Source: Nocardia araoensis NBRC 100135 (GTDB lineage Bacteria; Actinomycetota; Actinomycetes; Mycobacteriales; Mycobacteriaceae). Taken from it: a DNA stretch of 64,000 bases. The notes below the pieces were generated by a model, which had not been told where the DNA came from, did no database searches, and worked only from the letters and a program-made list of their open reading frames with translations. The position numbers and the translations under genes are program-made. Location: contig NZ_BAFR01000351.1 of the NCBI RefSeq assembly GCF_000308435.1, positions 81,015-145,014 of the forward strand, read 5' to 3'. Of the stretch, positions 1 through 7,947 are shown in pieces (position 1 is the first letter of the stretch; each line of letters opens with the position of its first letter).

Positions 1-446
1 AACCAGGTGACGCCGGAGGAGATGTTGACGATGCGCCCGCCGTCGCGCAGCAACGGCAACGCCCGCTGAACGATGAACAACGGCGCCCGCACGTTGACCG
101 CGAACAACCGGTCGAAGTGCTCGGGCGTGGCCTGCTCGACCGTGGCGTCATAGGCGATGATCGCGGCGTTGTTGACCAGGATGTCCAACGGCCGGTCACC
201 GAGTCCCGTGGTGAGTTCGCCGAACAGTTGGTCGATGTCCCCGTCGACGCCCAGTTCGGCGCGGACCGGGAAAGCCCGGCCGCCCGAGCGCCGGATCGCC
301 GATACCGTGGCTTGCGCCGCCTCCATGTTGGTGCCGTAGTGCACGGCGACTTCGGCGCCGTCGGCGGCCAGACGCTCGGCGATGGCCCGGCCTATTCCCC
401 GCGAAGCGCCGGTCACCAGGGCGGTCTTTCCGTTCAAGTCGGTCAT
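1..446 (-). CDS. SDR family oxidoreductase, C-terminus off the window
   Basis: Classical short-chain dehydrogenase, 5' part only; it runs off the left edge after about 148 residues. It begins MTDLNGKTALVTGASRG, with the cofactor-binding TGxxxGIG motif at residues 12-19 and the structural ILVNNAA motif near residue 90. The last visible residues (RIVNISSG) are the strand that carries the catalytic Ser, so the YxxxK motif lies outside. The substrate cannot be predicted. The gene is transcribed divergently from the TetR gene at 513 across a 66-bp spacer, the usual arrangement of a TetR repressor and its target. The ATG at 446 was chosen because the cofactor motif follows at the normal distance. 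Confidence 0.9.
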   Translation of the reverse strand, partial: MTDLNGKTALVTGASRGIGRAIAERLAADGAEVAVHYGTNMEAAQATVSAIRRSGGRAFPVRAELGVDGDIDQLFGELTTGLGDRPLDILVNNAAIIAYDATVEQATPEHFDRLFAVNVRAPLFIVQRALPLLRDGGRIVNISSGVTW

Positions 447-500
447 TGCGCACTCCCGCATTGTTGTAACGTAACGCTCCCTAACATCGCTGGCGGGCGC

Positions 501-506
501 TATCGT
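501..506 (+). promoter_or_regulatory. Candidate -10 hexamer of a leaderless TetR transcript
   Basis: TATCGT lies six bases before the GTG at 513, which would put the transcription start on the start codon. No ribosome binding site is visible. The spacer also holds the direct repeat GTAACGTAAC at 466-475, a possible operator element. Confidence 0.4.
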
Positions 507-512
507 ATTCCC

Positions 513-1100
513 GTGGGATCGAAACGGCGCGCCGCCGCGGACACCAGGGAGTACATCCTCGCCGTCGCGCGAGAGCTGTTCTACCGGCACGGCATTCGCG
601 CGACAGGCGTGGACCGCGTCGCGGCCGAGGCGAACGTCGCACCGCCCACCCTCTACCGGCTCTTCGGCTCCAAGGATGATCTGGTCGCCGCGTATCTCGA
701 GCGAGAAGATCACCGCTACCGGGAGTGGTTCCGCGCCGCTGCGGCCGGGAACGGGCCGCGCGAGCGCATCCTTGCCCTGTTCGACGCGCTGGCTGAACAG
801 GTGCGTCCCGAATCCTGCCGCGGCTGCCCCTTCCTCATCGCGCTCGGGGAACTGCCCGATCATGATGTGCTCGGTCACCGACGCGCTGTGGCGATGAAGC
901 ACTGGGTGCGGGCCCAGTTCTGTTCGCTGACAGGCGAACTCGCGGCCAGCGCGCCGATGACCGATCCGCAGGCACTCGCCGACCAGCTGATGCTGGTGAT
1001 GGAAGGCGTCTACGCCACGACACAGGCGTTCGGCCCGACCGGCCCGGCCGATCAGGCCCGATCGCTGGTCGAGGCACTACTTCCTCGCGAGCCGGCCTGA
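513..1100 (+). CDS. TetR/AcrR family transcriptional regulator
   Basis: 195-aa DNA-binding repressor. The N-terminal HTH is clear around residues 20-55 (ATGVDRVAAEANVAPPTLYRLF, shortened here to its core GVDRVAAEANVAPPTLYR), followed by FGSKDDLV. The ligand-binding half contains a CRGCPFL segment. A longer reading frame extends upstream, but that part has no TetR character and runs over the divergent SDR. The GTG at 513 starts the family-like sequence, and TATCGT at 501-506 places a -10 hexamer six bases before it, which suggests a leaderless transcript. It probably controls the divergent SDR and itself. The ligand is unknown. Confidence 0.88.
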   Translation: MGSKRRAAADTREYILAVARELFYRHGIRATGVDRVAAEANVAPPTLYRLFGSKDDLVAAYLEREDHRYREWFRAAAAGNGPRERILALFDALAEQVRPESCRGCPFLIALGELPDHDVLGHRRAVAMKHWVRAQFCSLTGELAASAPMTDPQALADQLMLVMEGVYATTQAFGPTGPADQARSLVEALLPREPA

Positions 1101-1259
1101 TCCGCCACCCGGGTGACACCACCGCTGTGCGCGCTCCCGCGCCACTGCTGCGGAAATACCTCGGCGACCGGCGCTATCTGCATCCCGCCCGCAGCGCCGA
1201 GTGATGGACGACGATCGAGCCGATACTGGTCGGAACCGGATCTGTGCTGGAAAAGGCGG

Positions 1260-2156
1260 TCAGGGCGTCGAATACGCACCGGCTCCGATGTCCTCGATGA
1301 GGGTCGGTCCGGTGGGCGTCCAGCCCAGCAACTCGCGCGTCGCGGCGCTGGTCGCCGGGCCGTCCATCGCGAAAAACCCGCCGATCCAACCGAAATGGCC
1401 CTGCAGGTCCTCGGGGGCGATAGCGGTGACGGGCAGGTCCAGTGCTCGGCCGATCGCCTCCGCGATCGCGCGGGTCGGCACGCCCTCTTCGGCGACGGCG
1501 TGCAAACGGGCTCCCGCCGGAGCCTTGCCGAGGCCGAGGGTGACCAGCCGAGCGGAGTCGGTTCGATGGACCGCGGCCCAACGGTTGGCGCCGTCGCCGG
1601 GGTAGCCGGAGACCCCGGTCCTGCGGGCGATCGCGGCGAGGATCGCGATGAAACCGTGGTCTCCGGCGCCGTGCACGGTGGGGGCGAAACGCACGCTCAC
1701 GGCGTGCACGTCGCGGTCGACGAACCCGAGCGCCAAGTTCTCGCTGCCTCCGCGCGGCGAGTCGGGGCCATGGAACGGGGACGAGTCGGCCTCGGTCGCG
1801 GGCCTGCCCTGGCCGAGGGCGGCGACACCCGATGCGAGTAGGAAGGGGCGGCCGGTGCCTGCGAGGGCGTCGCCGATGGTCTGAACGGCGGCTCGTTCGG
1901 CCGCGTTGGAAGCGGCAGGGTCGGACCAATCGTGTTTGTTCGCGAGATGGATGACGGCGTCGGCGGCCTCGGCTCCGGAGCGGATGCTGGCGAGGTCGTC
2001 CAGGTCGCCGCGGCGGACCCGGGCGCCTTGTGCTTCGAGCGCCGCGGCGGATGCGTCGGACCTGGCCAGCCCGGTGACCTCATGGCCTTCGGCGAGCAGA
2101 TCGGCGACCGCGGCGGAGCCGATCCATCCGGAGGCTCCGGTGACGAAAACATGCAT
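1260..2156 (-). CDS. Atypical/extended SDR, NAD(P)-dependent epimerase-like
   Basis: 298-aa extended or atypical SDR. The nucleotide-binding motif is at the extreme N-terminus (VTGASGWIGSAAV, residues 5-17), followed by a DLDDLAS segment typical of NmrA/epimerase-like proteins. I cannot find a YxxxK catalytic pair: the expected region reads PRGGSENLAL. It may therefore be a sensor-type or NADPH-binding reductase rather than a true sugar epimerase. It is divergent from the TetR gene at 2290, with a perfect 38-bp palindrome between them, so it is almost certainly the repressor's target. Confidence 0.85.
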   Translation of the reverse strand: MHVFVTGASGWIGSAAVADLLAEGHEVTGLARSDASAAALEAQGARVRRGDLDDLASIRSGAEAADAVIHLANKHDWSDPAASNAAERAAVQTIGDALAGTGRPFLLASGVAALGQGRPATEADSSPFHGPDSPRGGSENLALGFVDRDVHAVSVRFAPTVHGAGDHGFIAILAAIARRTGVSGYPGDGANRWAAVHRTDSARLVTLGLGKAPAGARLHAVAEEGVPTRAIAEAIGRALDLPVTAIAPEDLQGHFGWIGGFFAMDGPATSAATRELLGWTPTGPTLIEDIGAGAYSTP

Positions 2157-2208
2157 GACGTGAACTCCTTTGTCCGCTCCGCCGCCGAGCGGAGAGCGAT
2201 CCGTATGA

Positions 2209-2246
2209 GGTGATGTCTGTGACTGACGTCAGTCACAGACATCACC
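2209..2246. promoter_or_regulatory. Perfect 38-bp palindromic operator
   Basis: Bases 2209-2227 (ggtgatgtctgtgactgac) are followed immediately by their exact reverse complement at 2228-2246, with no mismatch and no spacer. The palindrome ends sharply at both sides. It sits between the divergent SDR (start 2156) and TetR (start 2290) genes. The inner TGACTGACGTCAGTCA and the outer GTCTGTGAC arms could hold one or two TetR dimers. Confidence 0.85.
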
Positions 2247-2289
2247 CTACGCCGCCATGTCAGCCGCTGTCATCACTACACTTGGCGGC

Positions 2290-2901
2290 ATGGCACGTTG
2301 GGAACCGGGGGCACCGCAGCGGTTGCAACAGGCCGCGCTCGAACTGTTCGCCACCCGGGGCTTCGAACAGACCACCGCCATGGAGATCGCGCAATCCGCC
2401 GGCCTGACCGAACGCACGTTCTTCCGCCACTTCAGTGACAAGCGAGAGGTTCTCTTCCACGGGCAGCGCTTACTGGTCGAAGCGTTCCTCGCCGGCGTGG
2501 ACGCGGCGCCCTCGGATGCGTCCGCGATGGACATCGTCGCCTCCGCACTGCGGTCGGCTGCGTCGTTCTTTCCCGACGAACGCCGATCCCATTCCCGCAC
2601 TCGTCAATTCGTGATCGACCAGAACCCCGCGCTACAGGAACGGGAGCGGCACAAGCTCGCCGGCCTCGCCGAAACGATCGCCGAGGCTTTGCGCGCGCGA
2701 GGCATCGACGACCTTCCGGCGACGCTGGCGGCGGAGTCGGGCATCACCGTGTTCGCGATCGCTTTCGCGCAATGGATCCGGGAAGACGAGCATCGGTCGC
2801 TCGACGAGATCGCAGCCGAGGTATTCGGCGAGTTACTGATCCTCGCCGGAAGGGCGACAGTGCATCGTGCGGCGCCTGCCGATCGCGCCGACGGGGGATA
2901 G
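2290..2901 (+). CDS. TetR/AcrR family transcriptional regulator
   Basis: 203-aa repressor beginning MARWEPGAPQRLQQAALELF, the usual start of this TetR subgroup. The HTH follows (TTAMEIAQSAGLTERTFFRHF, core EIAQSAGLTERTFFRHF), then SDKREVLF. An in-frame ATG at 2257 would add 11 residues. I prefer 2290 because of the family-like start and because TACACT at 2277-2282 puts a -10 box seven bases upstream (leaderless). The gene is divergent from the epimerase-like SDR over the 38-bp palindrome, so autoregulation plus control of that SDR is the simplest model. The ligand is unknown. Confidence 0.87.
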   Translation: MARWEPGAPQRLQQAALELFATRGFEQTTAMEIAQSAGLTERTFFRHFSDKREVLFHGQRLLVEAFLAGVDAAPSDASAMDIVASALRSAASFFPDERRSHSRTRQFVIDQNPALQERERHKLAGLAETIAEALRARGIDDLPATLAAESGITVFAIAFAQWIREDEHRSLDEIAAEVFGELLILAGRATVHRAAPADRADGG

Positions 2902-3013
2902 CGGGAGACTGTCGACGCTCGTGATCGCGTAGACGGGCGGAAGGCTCGGTGGCCGCGAGTAGTCGACCGACTCGGCATCTTCCCCTCTGGTGTCGTCCTT
3001 TTGCTCGCGGCGA

Positions 3014-3043
3014 TTGACATACGCTCCATCCCGAAACTACCTT
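3014..3043 (+). promoter_or_regulatory. Promoter of the erythromycin-esterase-like gene
   Basis: TTGACA at 3014-3019 is a consensus -35. TACCTT at 3038-3043 is a fair -10 after 18 bases. The -10 is overlapped by the first of two inverted repeats, so binding there would block polymerase. Confidence 0.55.
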
Positions 3044-3077
3044 TGCGGACAAAGTTAATTGCCTTTGATTGCAAAGG
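3040..3077. promoter_or_regulatory. Two tandem CTTTG-N4-CAAAG operators, 22 bp apart
   Basis: CCTTTGCGGACAAAGT at 3040-3055 and CCTTTGATTGCAAAGG at 3062-3077 are two copies of the same inverted repeat (arms CTTTG/CAAAG, four-base spacer). Their centres are 22 bp apart, two helical turns, so two dimers could bind the same DNA face. The first copy overlaps the -10 and transcription start, the second lies in the leader. This is the layout of a tight repressor site. The cognate regulator is not identifiable. Confidence 0.6.
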
Positions 3078-3138
3078 TGTTGTCGATCGTCCCCGCGGCC
3101 CCGTCGGTCCGGCGGGGCCATTCGCTCAGGAGCAGATC

Positions 3139-4368
3139 ATGTCGGATGAGACGCACGGCGCCGCGCACGTGACGCGCTGGATCCGCAACTCCGCGCACCC
3201 TCTCGCGACGGTCGACGCCGACGAGTCGCTCGCGGACCTGGCGGCGTTGGCCGACCGGGCCGACGGCACTGTCGTCGTCGGGGTCGGCGCAACCACCCGC
3301 GCGGGGCACGAACTATCCGCGACCGCGCACCGAATATTGCGATTTTTCGTGGAAACACAGGGATTCCGGGCACTCGCCCTGCTCGATGACGCATCCGTCG
3401 TCGCGGCCATGGACGACTACGCGCGGACGGGCGCCGGCGACGTGCGGACGATCCTGGCTGACGCGTGGGTGCCGTGGCGCACCGCCGAGACGCTCGCGGT
3501 GCTGGAGTGGGCGCGCGAGTTCAACAAGGCGCATCCGCACGACCCGGTACGCCTGTTCGGCCTGACTCCCGAGGCCGCCAAGCCCGCGCACTACGATCGG
3601 GTCACTCGGTTCGTCGAAACCGTTGCGCCGCAACGGATCGCGGAGCTGAAATCGCACTACGACCCGATTGTGACGGCCCATCGGCTGGGTGAGCACATCC
3701 AGCGCGCGAACGGCACCCATCCTGGGCGTCCGTTCTCCGGTCATGCCGAGGACGCATTGGCGCTGGTCGAATCGTTGCCGGGCGCCGCCGACGCGCCCGA
3801 GATCCTGGAGGCGGCTCGCCTCATCGTCCGATACCACCACAACAGCACCGCCTCGGGTCGCCGTGACTTCGCCGCCGAATCGGCCGATGCCGCTCGCCGC
3901 ATCGTGGACTGGCACGATCGCACCGGGCACCGGATCGTCTACTGGGAAGGCGTGTCCAACACCGCCGTCGCCCGAGAACTCACCGTTGCCGCCATGGCAC
4001 AACGGTTTCCGACTACGGGGTACCTGCTCCGTGACCACTTCGGAAGCGGTTACCTGTCGGTCGCGATCACCTTCCATCACGGCAATGCCCGGGCCGACCT
4101 GGCGGTGCCCGCGCCTCCGGCGGGCTTCGCCGACACCGTGCTCGACCAACCCGAACTCGGCAACTACCTGCTCGATCTGCGGGGCGCACCGGCGGGCGCG
4201 GTCCGGCAGTGGTTGCATCGACCCGCCGAACTCCGCCTCATCATCGGGACCTACAGCCCTGACCGCGACGCCGACCATCACATCTCCGGCGCCGGGCTGA
4301 GCGACTGGTTCGACGTCGTCGTTCATATCCGGACCATCACCCCGACACGCTCGCTTGCCGAACCGTGA
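3139..4368 (+). CDS. Erythromycin esterase family protein, probably non-canonical
   Basis: 409-aa cytosolic protein of the Ere/succinoglycan-biosynthesis esterase fold. It is recognised from the overall pattern: an N-terminal G-x-G-A-T-T-R-A-G-H-E-L segment near residue 50, a long helical middle with AHYDRV and YHHNS, and a conserved VYWEGVSNTAV near 270. The usual catalytic G-E-x-x-H motif at the N-terminus reads GVGATTRAGHE here, so the Glu and His expected there are missing. Macrolide hydrolysis should not be assumed. The ATG at 3139 has AGGAG at 3128-3132; an upstream in-frame extension to 3001 overlaps the promoter. Expression is probably controlled by the tandem operators. Confidence 0.75.
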   Translation: MSDETHGAAHVTRWIRNSAHPLATVDADESLADLAALADRADGTVVVGVGATTRAGHELSATAHRILRFFVETQGFRALALLDDASVVAAMDDYARTGAGDVRTILADAWVPWRTAETLAVLEWAREFNKAHPHDPVRLFGLTPEAAKPAHYDRVTRFVETVAPQRIAELKSHYDPIVTAHRLGEHIQRANGTHPGRPFSGHAEDALALVESLPGAADAPEILEAARLIVRYHHNSTASGRRDFAAESADAARRIVDWHDRTGHRIVYWEGVSNTAVARELTVAAMAQRFPTTGYLLRDHFGSGYLSVAITFHHGNARADLAVPAPPAGFADTVLDQPELGNYLLDLRGAPAGAVRQWLHRPAELRLIIGTYSPDRDADHHISGAGLSDWFDVVVHIRTITPTRSLAEP

Positions 4369-4826
4369 TCCGCATGCGCCTGCCGTCGTACTGCGTCTGC
4401 CTGCGATCTCTCGGTCGGCGGGCGGGCGGCCACCGACACGATCATGGCGGCGACCCGGGAACGGTTGCGCGACATCGACCGGCAAGTGCTGGACGGCCGC
4501 GGCTGGATCCTCACCCGGATGGTGTTCGAGGTCTGCGCCGCCTACGCAAGTACATCACCGCGGTGCCGCTCTCGATCGACGGCGGCGCCGCGCACTTCTG
4601 AACGCGCACCCTGGCACCTCCCGCCGCTATGCCTCGTCGACTCCACGGCATCGGCGCGACCATGAGAGGCCGAGTCGAGCTTCGCGGAGACCACGCCGAA
4701 GGCGCCGGCCGGACAGCCGATCAGCGCCTTCGCGCCACGCGGCCGAGAGGCAGGGGAACATTTCTCCTATAACCGGCGAGTCCGGCCGGTCGATAGTGAG
4801 GGCCCATTCACGAGAAAGGGCCACAG
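4369..4826. other. Intergenic region with an SDR-like C-terminal remnant
   Basis: 458 bases with no convincing intact gene. Short open frames exist on the plus strand, but only 4552-4601 looks protein-derived (see separate entry). ACGAGAAAGGGCCACAG just before 4827 supplies the ribosome binding site of the next gene. Confidence 0.5.
4552..4601 (+). pseudogene. Possible SDR C-terminal fragment
   Basis: The frame ending at the TGA of 4601 reads KYITAVPLSIDGGAAHF, very like the conserved C-terminus of classical SDRs (Y-I-T-G-x-x-L-x-V-D-G-G). No SDR sequence is readable upstream in any frame, so this would be the last remnant of a deleted gene. The fragment is only about 16 residues long, so chance is possible. 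Confidence 0.3.
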
Positions 4827-5669
4827 ATGAGCGACGACGATCTGCACGACTTCGAGCGCGATACGTTCACCCACGACGGCAAGACCCGCACACTCTTCCG
4901 CCAAGGCGCCGGTCCCGCCGTGATCGTCATGGCGGAATTCCCGGGTATCTCTCCCGAGGTCTTCGATTTCGCGCGCCGCGTAGCGCGATTGGGGTGTACG
5001 GCAGTGGTGCCGCATCTGTACGGCAACCCCGGCCGCGACCCGAGCCCCGCCGCGCACGGCCTGGTCTCCGCGTTGGCGAACGTCGCGGGTCAGATCGGGC
5101 CCATCTGTATCAGCCGGGAGTTCGTGGTGCTGGCCACCGGCCGTACTTCGCCGGTCGTGCATTGGTTGCGGGCGCTGGCCGAACACGAGCACCGCCGGTG
5201 CGGCGGACCGGGAGTCGGCGCGGTCGGGATGTGCTTCACGGGTGGATTCGCCCTCGCCATGGCGGTCGACGACCGTCTGATCGCGCCCGTGCTGTCCCAG
5301 CCAGGACTGCCGCTGGGCTTCACCTCCCGGCAGAGATACTCCATCGACCTGTCGCCCGCCGACCTCGCCCGTGTCAAACAACGCTGCGACGAAGGGCTTT
5401 CGGTCATGGGACTCCGATTCTGCGGTGATCGGCGCTCCCCGGCCGAACGCTTCGACTTCCTGCGCGATCAGCTCGGCGAGGCGTTCATCGCCATCGAACT
5501 CGACGATGCCGACGCGAATCCCGACGCCGTACTCAACCCCCACTCGGTCCTGACCGAACACCTCATCGACGAACCGGGCCAGCCCACCCAGGCCGCACTG
5601 CACCGAGTGCTGGACTTCCTCGGCGGTCGACTTCTGGCGGATCACCAACCGATCGGCGAGGGCCCCTAG
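4827..5669 (+). CDS. Dienelactone hydrolase family protein
   Basis: 280-aa alpha/beta hydrolase of the dienelactone hydrolase group. The nucleophile elbow reads GAVGMCFTGGFA near residue 135, with Cys as nucleophile as in true dienelactone hydrolases. The preceding strand PAVIVMAEFPGISPEVFDFA matches the family's oxyanion region (core AEFPGI). The acid is probably in the DDADANPDAV segment and the His in NPHSVLTEHL. In aromatic catabolism such enzymes open dienelactones, but this gene stands alone here, so the substrate is open. GAAAGGGCCACAG precedes the ATG. Confidence 0.85.
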   Translation: MSDDDLHDFERDTFTHDGKTRTLFRQGAGPAVIVMAEFPGISPEVFDFARRVARLGCTAVVPHLYGNPGRDPSPAAHGLVSALANVAGQIGPICISREFVVLATGRTSPVVHWLRALAEHEHRRCGGPGVGAVGMCFTGGFALAMAVDDRLIAPVLSQPGLPLGFTSRQRYSIDLSPADLARVKQRCDEGLSVMGLRFCGDRRSPAERFDFLRDQLGEAFIAIELDDADANPDAVLNPHSVLTEHLIDEPGQPTQAALHRVLDFLGGRLLADHQPIGEGP

Positions 5670-5763
5670 CGGCAGTGCGCGGCGGGCTCGGTGCGCTGCG
5701 CCCCGGCGAACTCCCGCGAACGCCACTCCTGCGGTGCACCACGGCGCACGCGCGTGCCGGGAA

Positions 5764-7098
5764 TCACCGATCCGTCGGTTCCCGCGGCTTCGTCACGTCG
5801 TGCTCGTGGTCGGGGACGACCGTCCCGCGCCATCCGCCGATCAACCGCATGGTGTGGTAGATCACCAGCGCGGCCATCGCGCCGAGGGCGATGCCGCCGA
5901 AGTCGAGATCACCCAGCACCCAGGTGAAGTCGGCGATGCCGATGACCAGCGGGACGGCCGCGGTCAGCTGGTTGATCGGTTTGCCGAAGTCCACCCGGTT
6001 GCTCACCCAGATGTGCACGCCGAGGATCCCGACCAAGCCGTAGAGCGCGGTCGTCACACCACCGAGCACCCCGGCCGGGATGGCGGCGATCACCGCTCCC
6101 ACCTTCGGTGACAGGCTGAGCGCGATCGCGGCGGCACCGGCGACCCAGTACGCGGCGGTCGAGTACACCTTGGTCGCGGCCATCACGCCGATGTTCTCCG
6201 CGTACGTGGTGGTCGCCGAGCCGCCCCCACTGCCGGCGAGCACGGTCGCCAGACCGTCGGCCGCCAGCGCGCGGCCCATACGCCGGTCGTAGTCGACACC
6301 GGTCATCGTGGTGATCGACTTGACGTGGCCGATGTTCTCGACCACGAGCACGAGGACCACGGGCAGGAACATCGGGATCACCGAGAGATGGAAGCTCGGC
6401 GCGTGGAAATCGGGCAGCCCCACCCAGGAGGCGTCACCGATCGCCGCGGTGTCGACCTCACCGCGCGCGAGCGCGAACAGATACCCGAGCACGACACTGG
6501 TGACGATCGCCAACCGGCCGAGCAACCCGCGGAAGAGCACGAGACACAGGACCAGCAGGACGAGCACGACCGTCGCGGTGATCGCGTCCTTCTCGTAGTT
6601 CGTCTTGGCGGTCGGCGCCAGATTGAGCCCGATGAGGGCGACGATGGTGCCGGTGACCACCGGGGGCATCAGCACCTCGATCCAGTGGCTGCCCGCGAAG
6701 TGCACCACCACGCCGATGACGACGAGCAGGGCGCCCACCAGCACGATCCCGCCGAGGGCGGCGCCCATTCCGCCGGAGGCGGTGGCCGCGAGGACCGGAG
6801 CGATGATCGCGAAGCTGGACCCCAGATAGCTCGGCAGCCGGTTTCCGGTGATCAGCAGGAACAGCAGGGTGCCCACTCCGGAGAAGAGCAGCGTCGCCGA
6901 CGGCGGGAACCCGGTGAGGACCGGCACGAGAAAGGTGGCGCCGAACATCGCCACGACATGTTGCAACCCGATCCCGATCGTGCGCGGCCAGGTCAATCGC
7001 TCGTCGGGGGCGATCACGGCGCCGGTGGCGACCTGGGTCCACCGGAACCTCGATCCTGTTCGCGATTCGGGAGGCGTCATGGGAGCAGTCTGCGGCAT
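5764..7098 (-). CDS. NCS2 family uracil/xanthine permease
   Basis: 444-aa integral membrane transporter of the nucleobase:cation symporter-2 family (UraA/PbuX type). About 12-14 hydrophobic segments are visible. Family motifs include GLQHVVAMFGATFLVP near residue 45 (the QH motif) and the VVENIGHVKSIT region (motif with a transport Glu) in the middle, followed by a Gly-rich stretch GSGGGSATTTYAENIGVMA. The C-terminus is a short charged tail. Starts are possible at 7161, 7098 and 7080. I chose 7098 because TACTTA on the minus strand (7121-7116) would place a -10 just upstream; no ribosome binding site decides it. Confidence 0.9.
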   Translation of the reverse strand: MPQTAPMTPPESRTGSRFRWTQVATGAVIAPDERLTWPRTIGIGLQHVVAMFGATFLVPVLTGFPPSATLLFSGVGTLLFLLITGNRLPSYLGSSFAIIAPVLAATASGGMGAALGGIVLVGALLVVIGVVVHFAGSHWIEVLMPPVVTGTIVALIGLNLAPTAKTNYEKDAITATVVLVLLVLCLVLFRGLLGRLAIVTSVVLGYLFALARGEVDTAAIGDASWVGLPDFHAPSFHLSVIPMFLPVVLVLVVENIGHVKSITTMTGVDYDRRMGRALAADGLATVLAGSGGGSATTTYAENIGVMAATKVYSTAAYWVAGAAAIALSLSPKVGAVIAAIPAGVLGGVTTALYGLVGILGVHIWVSNRVDFGKPINQLTAAVPLVIGIADFTWVLGDLDFGGIALGAMAALVIYHTMRLIGGWRGTVVPDHEHDVTKPREPTDR

Positions 7099-7354
7099 CG
7101 TGGGCCGCCGAGCGGTAAGTAGTCGGCACCGCCACATGACGAACCCAGGGGAGAGGGGCAATCAGCTGGTCCGGCGTCCGCCATCAGTAGCCGGGTCGGC
7201 AGGCCACCGTCCGCGCCGAGCCGTTCAGCCACCTGCGTCACCTCCACCGCGAAGTTCGCGGGGAGCGAGGAGTAGTGGATCACGACGTCCCGGCCGACGA
7301 CGGTGTCGGTCAGCGAGATCGTGGGCGTGGTGCGGCTCGGCGCGGCGTTCTGTG
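7077..7354 (-). other. Coding-like trace without a clear start
   Basis: Downstream of the stop of the next gene's frame, the minus strand stays open in another frame and reads as protein-like sequence (TISLTDTVVGRDVVIHY, then LPANFAVEVTQVAERLG) until a stop at 7077. The only usable start is a GTG at 7283, in the middle of the conserved-looking part. It could be the frameshifted tail of the 154-aa protein above it, a decayed gene or chance. I do not recognise a family. Confidence 0.25.
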
Positions 7355-7819
7355 CTACCGCCGCGCCGAGGGAGGATGGGGCGGCTCCGCGGATCCCGCG
7401 GTGATCCCACTGATCTTGAACGTTCCCTGGACAGTGGTGCTTTCGACGATCACGCCGCTTCCGGTAGTGGTGACATCGCTGATTTCCAGTTCGCCTGCAC
7501 GGACCGCGCGCAGCCGGACCCCGACCGCCTCGGTGGCCTCCGGAGCGTGCTGATGAACCAGGACCAGCAATTCGCGCGCCGCACTCAGCAGTTCCGCATC
7601 ATCGCCCGCGCCCGCCCGCTGTAGTTGCCCGGCGAGCACCGCTCGGGTCTGTGCGGACGGTTGCTGCTCGACCACCGCTACATCCACTGTCCGGTAACGG
7701 CCGCCGATCAGTCCCTTCACTGCGCGATACGCGTCCGCGACCGCTTGTTTTGCGGTGTCTGTCAACCCCGCCGCCGCACCGGCGGCAACCGCCGCCGCGA
7801 CCATGGTCACCGGCTCCAC
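7355..7819 (-). CDS. Small helical/beta-motif partner of the caspase-STAND protein
   Basis: 154 aa. The N-terminus is an Ala/Gly-rich amphipathic helix (residues 5-36, AAAVAAGAAAGLTDTAKQAV), which resembles the small proteins often seen next to actinobacterial STAND NTPases. A helical middle follows (55-92). The C-terminus is a short beta-prone, Gly/Thr/Val-rich stretch (112-141) with alternating turns (ISDVTTTGSGVIVES, VQGTFKISGI), similar in style to bacterial amyloid-type signalling motifs. The GTG at 7819 is preceded by GAGG; a longer frame to 7885 lacks support. It is divergent from the caspase gene with 128 bp between starts, so it is a likely adaptor or effector partner. This assignment is inference. 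Confidence 0.6.
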   Translation of the reverse strand: MEPVTMVAAAVAAGAAAGLTDTAKQAVADAYRAVKGLIGGRYRTVDVAVVEQQPSAQTRAVLAGQLQRAGAGDDAELLSAARELLVLVHQHAPEATEAVGVRLRAVRAGELEISDVTTTGSGVIVESTTVQGTFKISGITAGSAEPPHPPSARR

Positions 7820-7935
7820 CCCAACCGCCCTCCCGTGTCCGCGGCCACCGACCGATGTGATCGAAGGCATGCACAACTCAACCAAGCGACAGCAGCCGAA
7901 TCAAGTGCTGTGTTGTGCCGTGCGCCGCGCTGCCC

Positions 7936-7941
7936 GATAGT
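7936..7941 (+). promoter_or_regulatory. Candidate -10 of a leaderless caspase-gene transcript
   Basis: GATAGT lies six bases before the ATG at 7948, which puts the predicted transcription start on the start codon. No ribosome binding site is visible. Confidence 0.4.
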
Positions 7942-7947
7942 TCACTC

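Noticed and set aside
3313..4485. 390-codon minus-strand open frame
   Set aside because: Antisense to the Ere-family gene; compositionally a shadow frame without ribosome binding site or motif.
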